Shown here: positions 1 through 9,164 of the stretch, piece after piece
Layout of the letters: every line of letters starts with the position of its first letter
Position numbering within the stretch: position 1 is the first letter of the stretch
Program-made: the position numbers and the translations under genes
Notes under the pieces: model-generated
Database searches by the model: none
What the model saw: only the letters and a program-made list of their open reading frames with translations
What the model was told of the DNA's origin: nothing
DNA from: Roseobacter sp. CCS2
GTDB lineage: Bacteria > Pseudomonadota > Alphaproteobacteria > Rhodobacterales > Rhodobacteraceae
DNA length: 64,000 nt
Direction: 5' to 3'
Assembly (NCBI RefSeq): GCF_000169435.1
Contig: NZ_AAYB01000001.1
Location: 62,001 to 126,000, forward strand

Positions 1-39
1 AAGCCCCTCTTTGATCACGCGAAATCCGGAATATCCCAT
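1..39 (-). CDS. soxB: Probable N-terminus of sarcosine oxidase subunit beta (partial, runs off the left edge)
   Basis: Only the first 13 codons are present, reading MGYSGFRVIKEGL. This resembles the start of SoxB proteins, which typically open with a YSGF-like motif and an E-x-L a few residues later, ahead of the FAD-binding segment. An AAGGA ribosome site lies six bases before the ATG at 39, which supports the start. SoxB is the FAD/FMN-containing catalytic subunit of heterotetrameric sarcosine oxidase, which demethylates sarcosine to glycine and passes the one-carbon unit to tetrahydrofolate. With so few residues the identification comes from N-terminal resemblance only. Confidence 0.5.
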   Translation of the reverse strand, partial: MGYSGFRVIKEGL

Positions 40-449
40 GCCGCATCCTTTTTGTCCCAGCCCCGACCCTAGCAAGCGTTACAGCGCAATGCATGTCCTC
101 TTTTCGACATTGCGGCGACAAGGCGCGACCTGTCCGCAAATGGTTACTCGCAACAGGTTTCAGGTCGCGCGAATGATTCGCCTGTCCGCTGTTTCCGGAC
201 CCAAAAAGGTTAACGCTAGATGAACACTCTGGCGGAACCATGCCGATAAGCCGTGGAATTGTTTCCCAAAAATGAACAGTAGCTGTTGATTCCACCAAGT
301 GTAGCAGCCAAAATGCGGCGAATTGCACAGACCGCCATATACGGTCATTTTTTTGCCACATGCTTATGGTGGGTATGGTAGAAAGTGTGAAACCAAAATT
401 TGTGTTGGCGCCTGGGTTATGTCGCGCCGTCGATTGGGGATATGAAGAA
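40..449. other. Intergenic region with a 10-bp inverted repeat
   Basis: No convincing gene is seen here. It lies between the divergent soxB-like start and the TadG-like gene, so it should hold both promoters. A perfect 10-bp inverted repeat, GCGCGACCTG at 123-132 and CAGGTCGCGC at 161-170, is separated by 28 bases. It may be a regulator site or a hairpin. The open frame starting at 11 has no ribosome site or family resemblance and is not called. Confidence 0.45.
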
Positions 450-2258
450 ATGCTGCACTCTAAACGTCGTCAGAACAAGCTGAAAAAAATGCAAGACGCG
501 CGACGCGCTTACATCGAACAGTTGGCGTTCATCCGTCAATTCCGCAACGACGAAGATGGTGGATTGATTGTTCTTACTCTGCTGCTTTTGATCTCAATGT
601 TGGTCGTCGGCGGCATGGCAGTCGATTTCATGCGATTTGAATCCGAACGAACAAAGCTTCAGAGTGTGGCCGACCGCGCCGTTTTGGCCGCTGCGAACCT
701 TAATCAGGAGCGGGAAGCAGCCGACGTTATTACGGATTTCTTTACAGCCGAAGGTTTCGGCGGCTCAATCGTGGGAACGCCATCCATTCAAAAAAACCGG
801 AACGGCAGTACAATCCGGTTAGAATCAATAGTCGATGTAGACACATTTTATTTGCGTTTGGTCGGGATTGATACCTTGTCTGCACCGGCAAATGCGACCG
901 CAATTGAAGGCACTGGCAACGTTGAGGTATCGCTTGTCCTTGATATCTCTGGCTCAATGGGTAGTAGGATGACGGGCGATGCGTATCTGTACGACAGTGA
1001 TGGAGAGATTCGTCTGGATCCGGATGGTAATCCTCTGACTGAGCGGCGTACGGAAGATCGTATGTTTTTCCTTATTCAAGAGGCGAACAAATTTATTGGC
1101 GACTTGCTCAAAGACGAGTACCGTGATCGCGTATCAATCAATCTCGTTGCATATTCCCAGCACGTAAGGTTGGGCGATGACCTATACACTGCTTTGAACA
1201 CAACCCCAGACTCAATTGATGAAGACGACAATCTTGGCAGTTCTTATGGTTCAATTACAGACGGCTACACAGCACCTTTCACATATACATGGGTGAACGC
1301 TGAAGGCGACGAAGTAGAGGAAGGAACACCAGACGCGACTTTGGTCGGGCCTTTCGATAGTCCAATTGATCTGACTTGGGCCGGTGATAACAAGGTTATC
1401 AGGAACCCATCACGTTGCGTCACTTTCCTTGATGAAGAGTACACCAAGCTCGAATTCGATACGGACCGGGTATATCAACAAGTTGAGCATGTCGATTTTT
1501 ACAACTATGAGACATTTTCTTGGCCCGCTTGTCCGGCAGAGGACTTTCAAGGCATTATCATGATGTCACAAGATAAAAAGCAGTTGCAGGACGCCATCAG
1601 TAAGTATGTCCCGACGTTGAATACATCTATTCACCGCGGCATGAAATGGGGCGTTTCACTTCTTGACCCAACCATGCGCGATCTGATGGCAGGTTTACCA
1701 ACTATCGACGAAGCATTCCGCGGCACGCGACCAGCAGATTATTCTGATGCCTCAACAACGAAGTTCGTCGTTATTATGACTGATGGCCAAACGGTTTCCT
1801 CAGAGCGTCTTGTTCGTGAAAAAAAGGTCGATGACCCTAGTTACAACGGACTGGACATGTACGATACCTACGCAGAGTGGGAAGGCTTTCGTGACAACGG
1901 TGGCCAATCCTTTGTTGATGACGACGGAGATCCCACAACAACTTGGGAGTATCAACAGGTTAACGGTCGATGGGTACCATCTGGTAATGCGCATGAGACA
2001 ATTGGTACTGTCGACGAACTTAACGCAAAACTGACCAGTCTATGTAATTTGGCACGTACTAAGAATGGTGATACGAATGATCGCTACACTGTGTTCACCA
2101 TTTCAATGGGTCTCGTGAACGATACGATGACAACATGTGCGACGGATACTGGCGATGCTTTCACCTCCACGATCACCAACGATCCAGATGAGCCAGGCTT
2201 GCAAGAGATTTTCAAGACGATCTCAGATCAAATTACTGCTCTACGTTTAAGCCTTTAA
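450..2258 (+). CDS. TadG-like pilus-associated protein with vWA domain
   Basis: A protein of about 602 residues. The N-terminus has a DEDGG motif followed at once by a hydrophobic segment (LIVLTLLLLISMLVVGGMAV), the TadE/TadG membrane signature. A von Willebrand factor A fold follows, with the metal-site motif DISGSMGS and a late VVIMTDGQT strand. Tad-system proteins of this type are anchored in the inner membrane and help assemble Flp pili; a precise role for TadG is not established. The ATG at 450 has GGGGA nine bases upstream; an ATG at 360 in the same frame has no ribosome site. It heads a three-gene set with two TadE-like genes. Codon use looks more AT-rich than in the genes further right. 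Confidence 0.8.
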   Translation: MLHSKRRQNKLKKMQDARRAYIEQLAFIRQFRNDEDGGLIVLTLLLLISMLVVGGMAVDFMRFESERTKLQSVADRAVLAAANLNQEREAADVITDFFTAEGFGGSIVGTPSIQKNRNGSTIRLESIVDVDTFYLRLVGIDTLSAPANATAIEGTGNVEVSLVLDISGSMGSRMTGDAYLYDSDGEIRLDPDGNPLTERRTEDRMFFLIQEANKFIGDLLKDEYRDRVSINLVAYSQHVRLGDDLYTALNTTPDSIDEDDNLGSSYGSITDGYTAPFTYTWVNAEGDEVEEGTPDATLVGPFDSPIDLTWAGDNKVIRNPSRCVTFLDEEYTKLEFDTDRVYQQVEHVDFYNYETFSWPACPAEDFQGIIMMSQDKKQLQDAISKYVPTLNTSIHRGMKWGVSLLDPTMRDLMAGLPTIDEAFRGTRPADYSDASTTKFVVIMTDGQTVSSERLVREKKVDDPSYNGLDMYDTYAEWEGFRDNGGQSFVDDDGDPTTTWEYQQVNGRWVPSGNAHETIGTVDELNAKLTSLCNLARTKNGDTNDRYTVFTISMGLVNDTMTTCATDTGDAFTSTITNDPDEPGLQEIFKTISDQITALRLSL

Positions 2259-2274
2259 TCAGGGACACAAGGGC

Positions 2275-2841
2275 ATGAAACACTTTTTGCAACGATTCTT
2301 GAAAGATCAAAGCGGAACATCTTCAATTGAGATTGTCTTGGTATTTCCCGTTTTCTTTGGGTTTTTCTTAATGACCTATGAGGCAGGCATATTGTCTTCT
2401 CGGCAAGTCATGCTCGAGCGAGGGTTGGACATCACCGTCCGAAAGGTGCGGGTGGGTGCAATTGATAAAGCAGATCAGGATGAATTGCGCACAGAGTTGC
2501 GTAAAAGCATCTGCGACAATGCGGGAATCTTGCCAGATTGTGAAACACAGCTTGAAGTAGAGATGATTCAACGTGACCCGCGTGCTGTTTGGAACCCAAT
2601 CAGCACCGATATTCAATGTGTCGATCGAGGCGACATCAACGCACCGTCGACAAGTTCACTTGCCAACACGGCAAATAATGAACTTTTGTTTTTGCGGGCC
2701 TGTATTCGGATTGATCCATTCTTGGCAAGTTCCACCTTGGGAAAGACTTTGGTAGCGGGGAACGATACAGCAGCTGGTGACTCTTATGCCTTGATCGCAA
2801 CCGCAGCATTTGTTGTCGAACCTTTCAGAGCAGATCCATGA
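2275..2841 (+). CDS. TadE-like pilus assembly protein
   Basis: 188 residues. The N-terminus has a basic stretch, the motif KDQSGTSSIEIVLVFPVFFG and one transmembrane helix, which is the TadE pattern (pseudopilin-like, G followed by a conserved E). The rest is periplasmic and has cysteines at residues 83, 89 and 119 that may form disulphides. TadE proteins are minor pilins processed by a prepilin peptidase. The gene starts 16 bases after the TadG-like gene and overlaps the next gene by four bases (ATGA), so the three are probably co-transcribed. Confidence 0.8.
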   Translation: MKHFLQRFLKDQSGTSSIEIVLVFPVFFGFFLMTYEAGILSSRQVMLERGLDITVRKVRVGAIDKADQDELRTELRKSICDNAGILPDCETQLEVEMIQRDPRAVWNPISTDIQCVDRGDINAPSTSSLANTANNELLFLRACIRIDPFLASSTLGKTLVAGNDTAAGDSYALIATAAFVVEPFRADP

Positions 2842-3446
2842 TGAACATTATTTCTGTCGCAGTAGACCGCTTTCGCAATGATGAACGCGGCTCAATGTCA
2901 ATTGAATTACTTCTCGTGGTACCCATTCTCGTTTGGGTATTCCTATCAACGTATGTTTACTTTGATGTATACCGCGTCGAAACTAACTCGGTACGTGCCA
3001 CTATTACGCTCGCTGAGATGTTCAGCCGCGAAGAAGATGTGGACAATACCTATATCGACAGCGCAAGAGAAGTACTTCGTACGTTGACTTACGAAGAAGC
3101 AAATCCTGACGTTCGCGTAACTGTATATCGCTACAGAGAAAGCGATAAAACGTTTCGCAGGGTCTGGTCTAGGCAACGTGGTTTTGGAACGAATTTAAAC
3201 AATAGTGACTTGGCAGATTTGAAATCAGCGGGGCGTCTGCCACCGATGGATGAATTTGATCACAACATCTATATCGAAACACGTACACAGTATGATGCGC
3301 CCTTTAATATTGGGCTCGGTCCATTTGTTGTTACGGACCTTGAAGACCTGACATTCACGAGCGAAATGGTGATTCGTCCGCGTGGACCCAAACTTTGCTT
3401 TGAACGAGATAATGGCACAAAAATCTGCGGACCAGGCGGTCCCTAA
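2838..3446 (+). CDS. TadE-like pilus assembly protein, second copy
   Basis: 202 residues with the same architecture as its neighbour: a short cytoplasmic N-terminus with NDERGSMSIELLLVVPILVW, one transmembrane helix, then a periplasmic domain. The C-terminus has a pair of cysteines (LCFERD...KICGPGG) that could bridge. The start overlaps the previous stop by four bases, indicating translational coupling. The stop codon overlaps by four bases with that of a convergent gene on the minus strand. No tadA, tadB/C, rcp or flp genes are in this window, so the secretion machinery must be elsewhere. Confidence 0.78.
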   Translation: MMNIISVAVDRFRNDERGSMSIELLLVVPILVWVFLSTYVYFDVYRVETNSVRATITLAEMFSREEDVDNTYIDSAREVLRTLTYEEANPDVRVTVYRYRESDKTFRRVWSRQRGFGTNLNNSDLADLKSAGRLPPMDEFDHNIYIETRTQYDAPFNIGLGPFVVTDLEDLTFTSEMVIRPRGPKLCFERDNGTKICGPGGP

Positions 3447-3922
3447 GCCCGGATCATCATATTGATCCGCTCAGCCATGAACTTGGCCTGACCGGCGTTT
3501 GTAACACCACCTACACCAACACGGCGCCCGATGCGCCACCAAAGCCCCGGCAGCCATGCGCGGGGCTTTTTGTTGTGCAGGACCAGACTGAAGCCATTCG
3601 ATGGTTTGAAGGCAAACGTCCCCCGCTCAACACTGCGGATTTCGTCAATGCGCGCCAGAACCGTTCCAGTACTGTCGCGCAATTCAGTTTCGGTCAGGGC
3701 CAATGTCACTGTTGTCGCCCGCCGCATCCGCTCTGCCTGCCAAAGCATCATAATCCCAAACCCCAGCATAAAAATCATCCAAGGCAATGATGGCGGCAAG
3801 GCAAGCGTGACATAGATCAGCAGCGCGCCCAGCCCAAACTGAACCCCATAGGCAAATATCCTGCGTGCCGGTGAGGCCTCGACCTGTGCATAAATGCCGT
3901 CTTCATCGGGTTGGAACATCAA
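3443..3922 (-). CDS. Small integral membrane protein of unknown function
   Basis: 159 residues. Two adjacent hydrophobic helices are visible at about residues 23-60 (VQFGLGALLIYVTLALPPSLPW and WMIFMLGFGIMMLWQ), followed by a soluble domain with a PH-like beta pattern (TVTLALTETELRD...IDEIRSVERGTFAFKPSNGFSLVL). The pattern resembles bacterial PH or YdbT-type membrane proteins, but I do not assign a family. It is convergent with the TadE-like gene and overlaps its stop. Confidence 0.6.
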   Translation of the reverse strand: MMFQPDEDGIYAQVEASPARRIFAYGVQFGLGALLIYVTLALPPSLPWMIFMLGFGIMMLWQAERMRRATTVTLALTETELRDSTGTVLARIDEIRSVERGTFAFKPSNGFSLVLHNKKPRAWLPGLWWRIGRRVGVGGVTNAGQAKFMAERINMMIRA

Positions 3923-3969
3923 TTGTCTCCGTGTTTCTCAGCCGCCTTAGCGCACAGCATGGGCAATGC

Positions 3970-4566
3970 CTAGGTCATCACGCTGCGCCGCACCATATCC
4001 CAATAGATGCTTTCGATTTTCTGCGTCTCAAGCCGCCCACCAGCCCGGTACCAGTTGCTGATCCCGGTCAGCATCGCGATCAGTGCCATGGTCGTAATGC
4101 GCGGATCGGGCACCAAGAACACACCTTCAGCCTCACCAGCACGCAGTATGCGTTCTAATGCGTCTTCGTATTGGCGGCGCAGTGCCTCCACGGCGGTGAA
4201 ATTTTCGTCCGAAAGGTTGCGTAGTTCCATATAGGAGACAAAAACCTGATCGGGCCGGGGCAAGTGAAATTGGATGTGAAACCGGGTAAAGCCTTCAAGC
4301 TGGGCAAGGGCGTCACCCCCCAAGTCAGCCGCATCTAAAGCCGCTAACAGATCTGTCATATGCCCCTGCATCAGATCAAACAGCAAGGTTTGCTTGTCAG
4401 GTGTGTAGTTATAAAGCGCACCGGCTTGCATCCCCACCTCGGACGCTATCTGGCGCATCGAAACAGCCGCATAGCCATGTCGCGCAATCAGCCGTAAGGC
4501 CGCATCACGCACCTTTGGGCGGGTCGTATCAGAATGAGAACCTTGCTTGCGTGCCATAACGCCCAT
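3970..4566 (-). CDS. TetR/AcrR-family transcriptional regulator
   Basis: 198 residues. The N-terminal helix-turn-helix is clear: RDAALRLIARHGYAAVSMRQIA followed by SEVGMQAGALYNYTPDKQTLL, the standard TetR DNA-binding layout. The C-terminal half is the helical ligand-binding and dimer domain. The start could be ATG 4566 or the ATG at 4557 (MARKQG). Two overlapping palindromes lie immediately upstream at 4572-4594, between this gene and a divergent lipoprotein gene, so autoregulation is likely. The ligand and other targets are unknown. Confidence 0.85.
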   Translation of the reverse strand: MGVMARKQGSHSDTTRPKVRDAALRLIARHGYAAVSMRQIASEVGMQAGALYNYTPDKQTLLFDLMQGHMTDLLAALDAADLGGDALAQLEGFTRFHIQFHLPRPDQVFVSYMELRNLSDENFTAVEALRRQYEDALERILRAGEAEGVFLVPDPRITTMALIAMLTGISNWYRAGGRLETQKIESIYWDMVRRSVMT

Positions 4567-4571
4567 TTAAC

Positions 4572-4594
4572 TGAACGCTTGTTCACTTGTGAAC
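4572..4594. promoter_or_regulatory. Two overlapping TetR-type operator palindromes
   Basis: TGAAC-gctt-GTTCA (4572-4585) overlaps GTTCAC-tt-GTGAAC (4581-4594) and shares the GTTCA half-site. Both are perfect inverted repeats. They lie six bases upstream of the TetR start and in the divergent promoter region, as expected for an autoregulatory operator. Confidence 0.65.
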
Positions 4595-4644
4595 CCCCGA
4601 TCAGCGGTTGCCCCCGCCAGCATCAGACAGATAGAGTACGTGAC

Positions 4645-4875
4645 ATGCGATACGTTTTGATCCTGCCGCTTTTTTTATCCGCCTGCGCGACATTTCCAGC
4701 GCTGGAAGGCACAATCAGCGATGCCGCGCGGCAAGCCCCCTACGCTGACCTAACGCCATTGCCGCCACTGCCAGCAGCATCGGGCGATGATCAGGCCGCA
4801 TTACAAGCGCGCATTGACGCGCTGCAAGCGCGCGCCGCCCGCATTCGCCGCATCGACATCGGTGCGTTGCAGTAA
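4645..4875 (+). CDS. Small putative lipoprotein
   Basis: 76 residues starting MRYVLILPLFLSAC, with a lipobox LSAC that places the acylated cysteine at residue 14. The mature part is alanine- and proline-rich and ends in a short coiled-coil-like stretch (DQAALQARIDALQARAARIRRI). The ATG at 4645 was preferred over an upstream in-frame start at 4534 because only the former yields a signal peptide. It is divergent from the TetR gene and may be under its control. Function unknown. Confidence 0.65.
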   Translation: MRYVLILPLFLSACATFPALEGTISDAARQAPYADLTPLPPLPAASGDDQAALQARIDALQARAARIRRIDIGALQ

Positions 4876-4929
4876 CCGCATGCTTTCGCTAGACCCCTCG
4901 TGACGTATTTCAACGATGGAACCATACAC

Positions 4930-6216
4930 ATGACCACACCTCTTCGCCTTGGAATTGCGGGACTTGGCACCGTGGGTGTGGGTATTGTGCGCATCGTGCA
5001 AAAACACAGCACGCTTCTGGCGACCCGCGCCGGCCGCCCGATTGAAATTGTGGCCGTGTCTGCCCGATCAAAAACCAAGAACCGCGATGTGGACTTGTCC
5101 AAATACGAATGGGAAGACAATCCGGTCTCCTTGGCCAAACGCGCAGATATCGACGTGTTCATCGAAGTGATGGGCGGCCACGAAGGCCCCGCCAAAGACG
5201 CGACAGAGGCTGCAATTGCATCGGGCAAAGATATCGTCAGCGCAAATAAAGCACTATTGGCAATCCATGGCCAAGCACTGGCCGAGACCGCTGAACAGGC
5301 CGGTCGTGTCATCCGCTTTGAGGCGGCTGTCGCTGGTGGAATACCGGTCGTGAAGTCCATGACCGAAGGCCTTGCCGGGAATGAAATTACCCGCGTGATG
5401 GGTGTCATGAATGGTAGCTGCAATTACATCCTGACCCGGATGGAAGATGCCGGTCTCAGCTATGACGCGGTATTTGATGAGGCCAATCAACTTGGCTATC
5501 TTGAAGCTGATCCAGAACTGGACGTAGGCGGCATTGATGCAGGCCATAAGCTGGCGCTTTTGTCTGCCATCGCCTTTGGCACGCAGGTCGATTTTGATGC
5601 GGTCGAATTGGAAGGCATCGGGTCGGTCACCATCGAAGACATCCACCAAGCCGCTGATATGGGTTATAAAATCAAACTTTTGGGTGTTGCACAGATGACC
5701 GGGCGCGGGTTGGAACAGCGCATGTCACCTTGCCTTGTGCCGGACACCTCGCCCCTTGGGCAGCTGCAAGGCGGTACCAATATGGTGGTGCTGGAAGGTG
5801 ATGCCGTCACCCAGATCGTCCTGCGCGGCCCCGGTGCCGGCGAAGGCCCAACGGCCAGCGCTGTCATGGGTGATGTGATGGATATCGCGCGAGGGCTGCG
5901 GGTTTCGACCTTTGGCCAACCTGCAAAAACACTTCGCAAAGCGCGTGCCGCGCGTGCCGCTGTGGCTGCCCCTTACTATCTGCGGATGCAATTGATCGAC
6001 AAACCCGGTGCCTTGGCCAAAGTCGCCCATGCCTTGGGCGAAGCAGGCATATCGATCGACCGGATGCGCCAGTATGGGCACGAAGATACGGCGGCCCCTG
6101 TGCTGATTGTCACCCACAAAACCACACGCACCGCGTTGGAGGAGGCTTTGGCTGATTTCAAAGCGACAGGTGTTGTCACATGTGATCCCGTTGCGATCAG
6201 GATCGAGGCGGTTTAG
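4930..6216 (+). CDS. hom: Homoserine dehydrogenase
   Basis: 428 residues, the usual length for the ACT-containing monofunctional enzyme. It reduces aspartate semialdehyde to homoserine with NAD(P)H in the threonine/methionine branch. Seen: an N-terminal Rossmann fold (RLGIAGLGTVGVGIV), the catalytic-domain block AAVAGGIPVVKSMTEGLAGN, and a C-terminal ACT domain (LRMQLIDKPGALAKVAHALG). The ATG at 4930 (MTTPLRL) was chosen over 4900 because the family normally begins a few residues before the Rossmann strand. The next gene, glpX, follows after 69 bases in the same direction. Confidence 0.95.
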   Translation: MTTPLRLGIAGLGTVGVGIVRIVQKHSTLLATRAGRPIEIVAVSARSKTKNRDVDLSKYEWEDNPVSLAKRADIDVFIEVMGGHEGPAKDATEAAIASGKDIVSANKALLAIHGQALAETAEQAGRVIRFEAAVAGGIPVVKSMTEGLAGNEITRVMGVMNGSCNYILTRMEDAGLSYDAVFDEANQLGYLEADPELDVGGIDAGHKLALLSAIAFGTQVDFDAVELEGIGSVTIEDIHQAADMGYKIKLLGVAQMTGRGLEQRMSPCLVPDTSPLGQLQGGTNMVVLEGDAVTQIVLRGPGAGEGPTASAVMGDVMDIARGLRVSTFGQPAKTLRKARAARAAVAAPYYLRMQLIDKPGALAKVAHALGEAGISIDRMRQYGHEDTAAPVLIVTHKTTRTALEEALADFKATGVVTCDPVAIRIEAV

Positions 6217-6285
6217 CGCAAACAGTCTTGCCGCCATCGCATGGACAGGGTTTAGGGGTTATCAAGCCAACAAAGGACCATTGCC

Positions 6286-7251
6286 ATGCAAGCTGCACCT
6301 GACTTCAACGACCGCAATCTTTCATTGGGGCTCGCCCGTGTCTCCGAAGCTGCGGCCATCGCCTGCACCCCCTTGATCGGACGCGGTGACGAAAAGGCGG
6401 CTGATCAGGCCGCTGTTGATGCCATGCGCACCCAGTTGAACAAGCTTGATATCGCTGGCGTCGTCGTGATCGGCGAAGGTGAACGGGATGAAGCGCCGAT
6501 GCTGTTTATCGGCGAAGAGGTCGGCACCGGCAAAGGACCGGGCGTTGATATCGCGCTTGATCCGCTGGAAGGTACAACTCTGACGGCCAAGGATATGCCT
6601 AACGCGCTGGCGGTTATTGCAATGGGCCCGCGCGGGTCGATGCTGCATGCGCCAGATGTTTATATGGACAAACTGGCAATTGGTCCGGGGTTCCGCCCCG
6701 GTGTGGTGACGTTGGATATGTCACCGGCTGAACGCGTATCAGCACTTGCTGCGGCGAAAGGTTGCTCGACCAACGACATCACGGTCTGCGTTCTTGAACG
6801 CCCTCGCCACGAAGACATGATCGCTGAGTTGCGCGACACCGGTGCTGCCATTCGCCTGATCACAGACGGTGACGTGGCTGGCGTCATGCATTGCGCGGAA
6901 CCTGATATGACGGGCATTGACATGTACATGGGCTCTGGCGGGGCACCGGAAGGTGTGTTGGCTGCGGCGGCACTGAAATGCATGGGTGGGCAAATCTATG
7001 GTCGCCTGATGTTCCGCAATGATGATGAACGTGGGCGGGCGACAAAAGCCGGGATCACGAATTTTGATCGCGTCTATACGCGCGATGATATGGTTACAGG
7101 CGATGTGATCTTTGCCGCGACCGGTGTAACCGATGGCTCACTCGTGCCGGGGATCAAACGTGAAGTTGGGTTTGTAACGGCAGAGACGATTTTGATGCGG
7201 TCCAAGACGGGATCGGTCCGGCGCATGATCTACCGCAATCCTGTCAGCTAA
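6286..7251 (+). CDS. glpX: Class II fructose-1,6-bisphosphatase
   Basis: 321 residues, typical of GlpX. It hydrolyses fructose-1,6-bisphosphate to fructose-6-phosphate in gluconeogenesis. Motifs seen are GEGERDEAPMLFIGE and DIALDPLEGTTL, the metal- and phosphate-binding segments of the Li-sensitive phosphatase superfamily, and the glycine-rich MGSGGAPEGVLAAAALKC. Order hom-glpX-recJ is on one strand. A gluconeogenic enzyme fits the glycerol, fatty-acid and malic-enzyme genes elsewhere in the window. Confidence 0.95.
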   Translation: MQAAPDFNDRNLSLGLARVSEAAAIACTPLIGRGDEKAADQAAVDAMRTQLNKLDIAGVVVIGEGERDEAPMLFIGEEVGTGKGPGVDIALDPLEGTTLTAKDMPNALAVIAMGPRGSMLHAPDVYMDKLAIGPGFRPGVVTLDMSPAERVSALAAAKGCSTNDITVCVLERPRHEDMIAELRDTGAAIRLITDGDVAGVMHCAEPDMTGIDMYMGSGGAPEGVLAAAALKCMGGQIYGRLMFRNDDERGRATKAGITNFDRVYTRDDMVTGDVIFAATGVTDGSLVPGIKREVGFVTAETILMRSKTGSVRRMIYRNPVS

Positions 7252-7337
7252 CGTTGGAACCTGCGGCAGGGGTTTTCTGGGCAAGATGACAAACAGACCG
7301 TGGTCAAAAGGCTGAATGCCGCATATTGTGTGCGGCG

Positions 7338-9090
7338 ATGGAAACGCCACTAGATAAACCCGCATTTTTAAATGTGACTGCATCGGCAAATGGGCGTCGC
7401 TGGGTCGGCCCTACGGCTGAAGAAGACCGGTTATCCGAAGCGATGGCACAACAAACCGGGCTTGCACCAGCCTTGTGCCGCGTATTGGTCCGGCGCGGTG
7501 TGGATGCACAGGACGCGCCCGCCTTTCTGGCGCCGACCCTGCGCGACCTGCTTCCTGACCCCCGCGTGTTGAAGACATGGACCGCGCAAAAAGCGGTTTT
7601 GACGCGGGGACAAACGAAACGGATCGCAGTTTCGCTGACTATGACGTGGATGCGGCACCTCTGCTGCATGTTGATCACGTGGTGCGGGATATGGGCTGCA
7701 AGCGACGCTTTATGTGCCGGACCGTATTGACGAAGGTTATGGGCCCAATGATGCAGCCATGTCAGCGCTCGCCAAGGACCATGACCTGATCATCTGTGTC
7801 GATTGCGGTACGCTGTCGCACGGGCCTATCGCCGCCGCTACTGGCGCGGACGTGATTGTATTGGACCACCATTTGGGCGGTGAAACGCTGCCCAAAGCTA
7901 TCGCTGTCGTGAACCCAAACCGACAAGACGAAAGCGGCGAACTAGCCCATCTGTGTGCTGCGGGTGTGGTGTTCCTGATGCTGGTCGATGTGAACCGGCA
8001 GTTGCGCGAAGCAGGGCAAAAAGGCCCCGATCTGATGGCGATGCTTGATCTGGTCGGACTTGCGACAGTGGCTGATGTCGCCCCTTTGACCGGGGTGAAC
8101 CGCGCTTTCGTCCGTCAGGGGCTAACGGTCATGGCGCGCCGCAATAGGGTGGGCCTGACAGCATTGGCGGATGTCGCAGGCCTTGATCAGGCGCCCACCA
8201 GTTATCATTTGGGCTTTCTTTTGGGGCCGCGTGTGAATGCAGGCGGCCGGATTGGCAAGGCGGACCTTGGTGCGCGTTTGCTATCCACAAATGACCCGGT
8301 CGAGGCCGAGGCCATGGCCGCGAAACTTGATGAACTCAACACAGACCGTCGCGAGGTCGAAGCGCAGGTGCGCGACTTGGCGCTAGAACAAGCTACCGTA
8401 CGCGGGCTTGACGGACCCTTGGTCTGGGCGGCAGGTGAAGGGTGGCACCCAGGCGTTGTCGGCATCGTGGCCGCCCGCCTGAAAGAAGCGACCAACCGCC
8501 CCGCAATTGTGATCGGGTTAGACGGGGATGAAGGCAAAGGGTCCGGGCGGTCAGTGTCAGGGATTGACCTTGGCGCTGCTATCCAGCGCACAGCCCAGGA
8601 CGGGCTGCTGATCAAGGGTGGCGGCCACAAAATGGCAGCGGGCCTGACAGTCGCACGCGACAAGCTGGACGATGCCATGGTGCGCTTGGGCGAACTGCTG
8701 GCCAAACAAGGGGCTGCCGATATTGGGCCGGCCGACCTCAACATCAGCGGTATCCTGATGCCTGGCGCCGCAACCATCGACCTGATCACCCAGATTGAAG
8801 ATGCGGGCCCTTTCGGCGCAGGGGCCCCTGCCCCGCGCTTTGCCTTTCCTGATTGCCAGATCCACTTTGCCAAACAGGTTGGTGCAAACCATCTTAAGAT
8901 CAGCTTTGGTGACGGGATGGGCGGGCGTATTGATGGGATCAGTTTTGGGGCCATGGACGGCCCAATGGGACCAATGTTGATGAATCACAATGGTGCGCGC
9001 TTCCATCTGGTGGGACGGTTGGAAATTAACACCTGGCAAGGGCGGCAATCCGTTCAGCTGCGTCTTGAAGACACCGCACCAGCGCATTGA
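7338..9090 (+). pseudogene. recJ: Single-strand exonuclease RecJ, disrupted by frameshifts
   Basis: The gene is read in three frames. Frame 1 (from 7338) is coherent through LLPDPRVLK at about 7574. The middle frame holds the DHH motif-I segment FADYDVD (7634-7651) and RDMG. The third frame is coherent from LQATLYVPDRIDEGYGP (7696) to the stop, including DHHLGG, the NAGGRIGKADLGARLL segment and the GGGHKMAAG block of DHHA1. Total length is 1753 bases; two missing bases would give 585 codons, a normal RecJ length. The 120-base break also lacks the Gly that normally follows DxDxD. RecJ degrades single-stranded DNA 5'-3' in repair and recombination. Either the gene is dead or this stretch is poorly sequenced. 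Confidence 0.85.
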
Positions 9091-9164
9091 AAGCTGCGTG
9101 CAAAAAACCAAAAAACCCCCTTGCGCGCGCGGCTGCGTTTCCCTAAAAGCGGCGCACCAACTGC

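Noticed and set aside
11-223. Open frame of 70 codons at the left edge
   Set aside because: No ribosome site or recognisable pattern, and it runs antisense across the soxB-like start.
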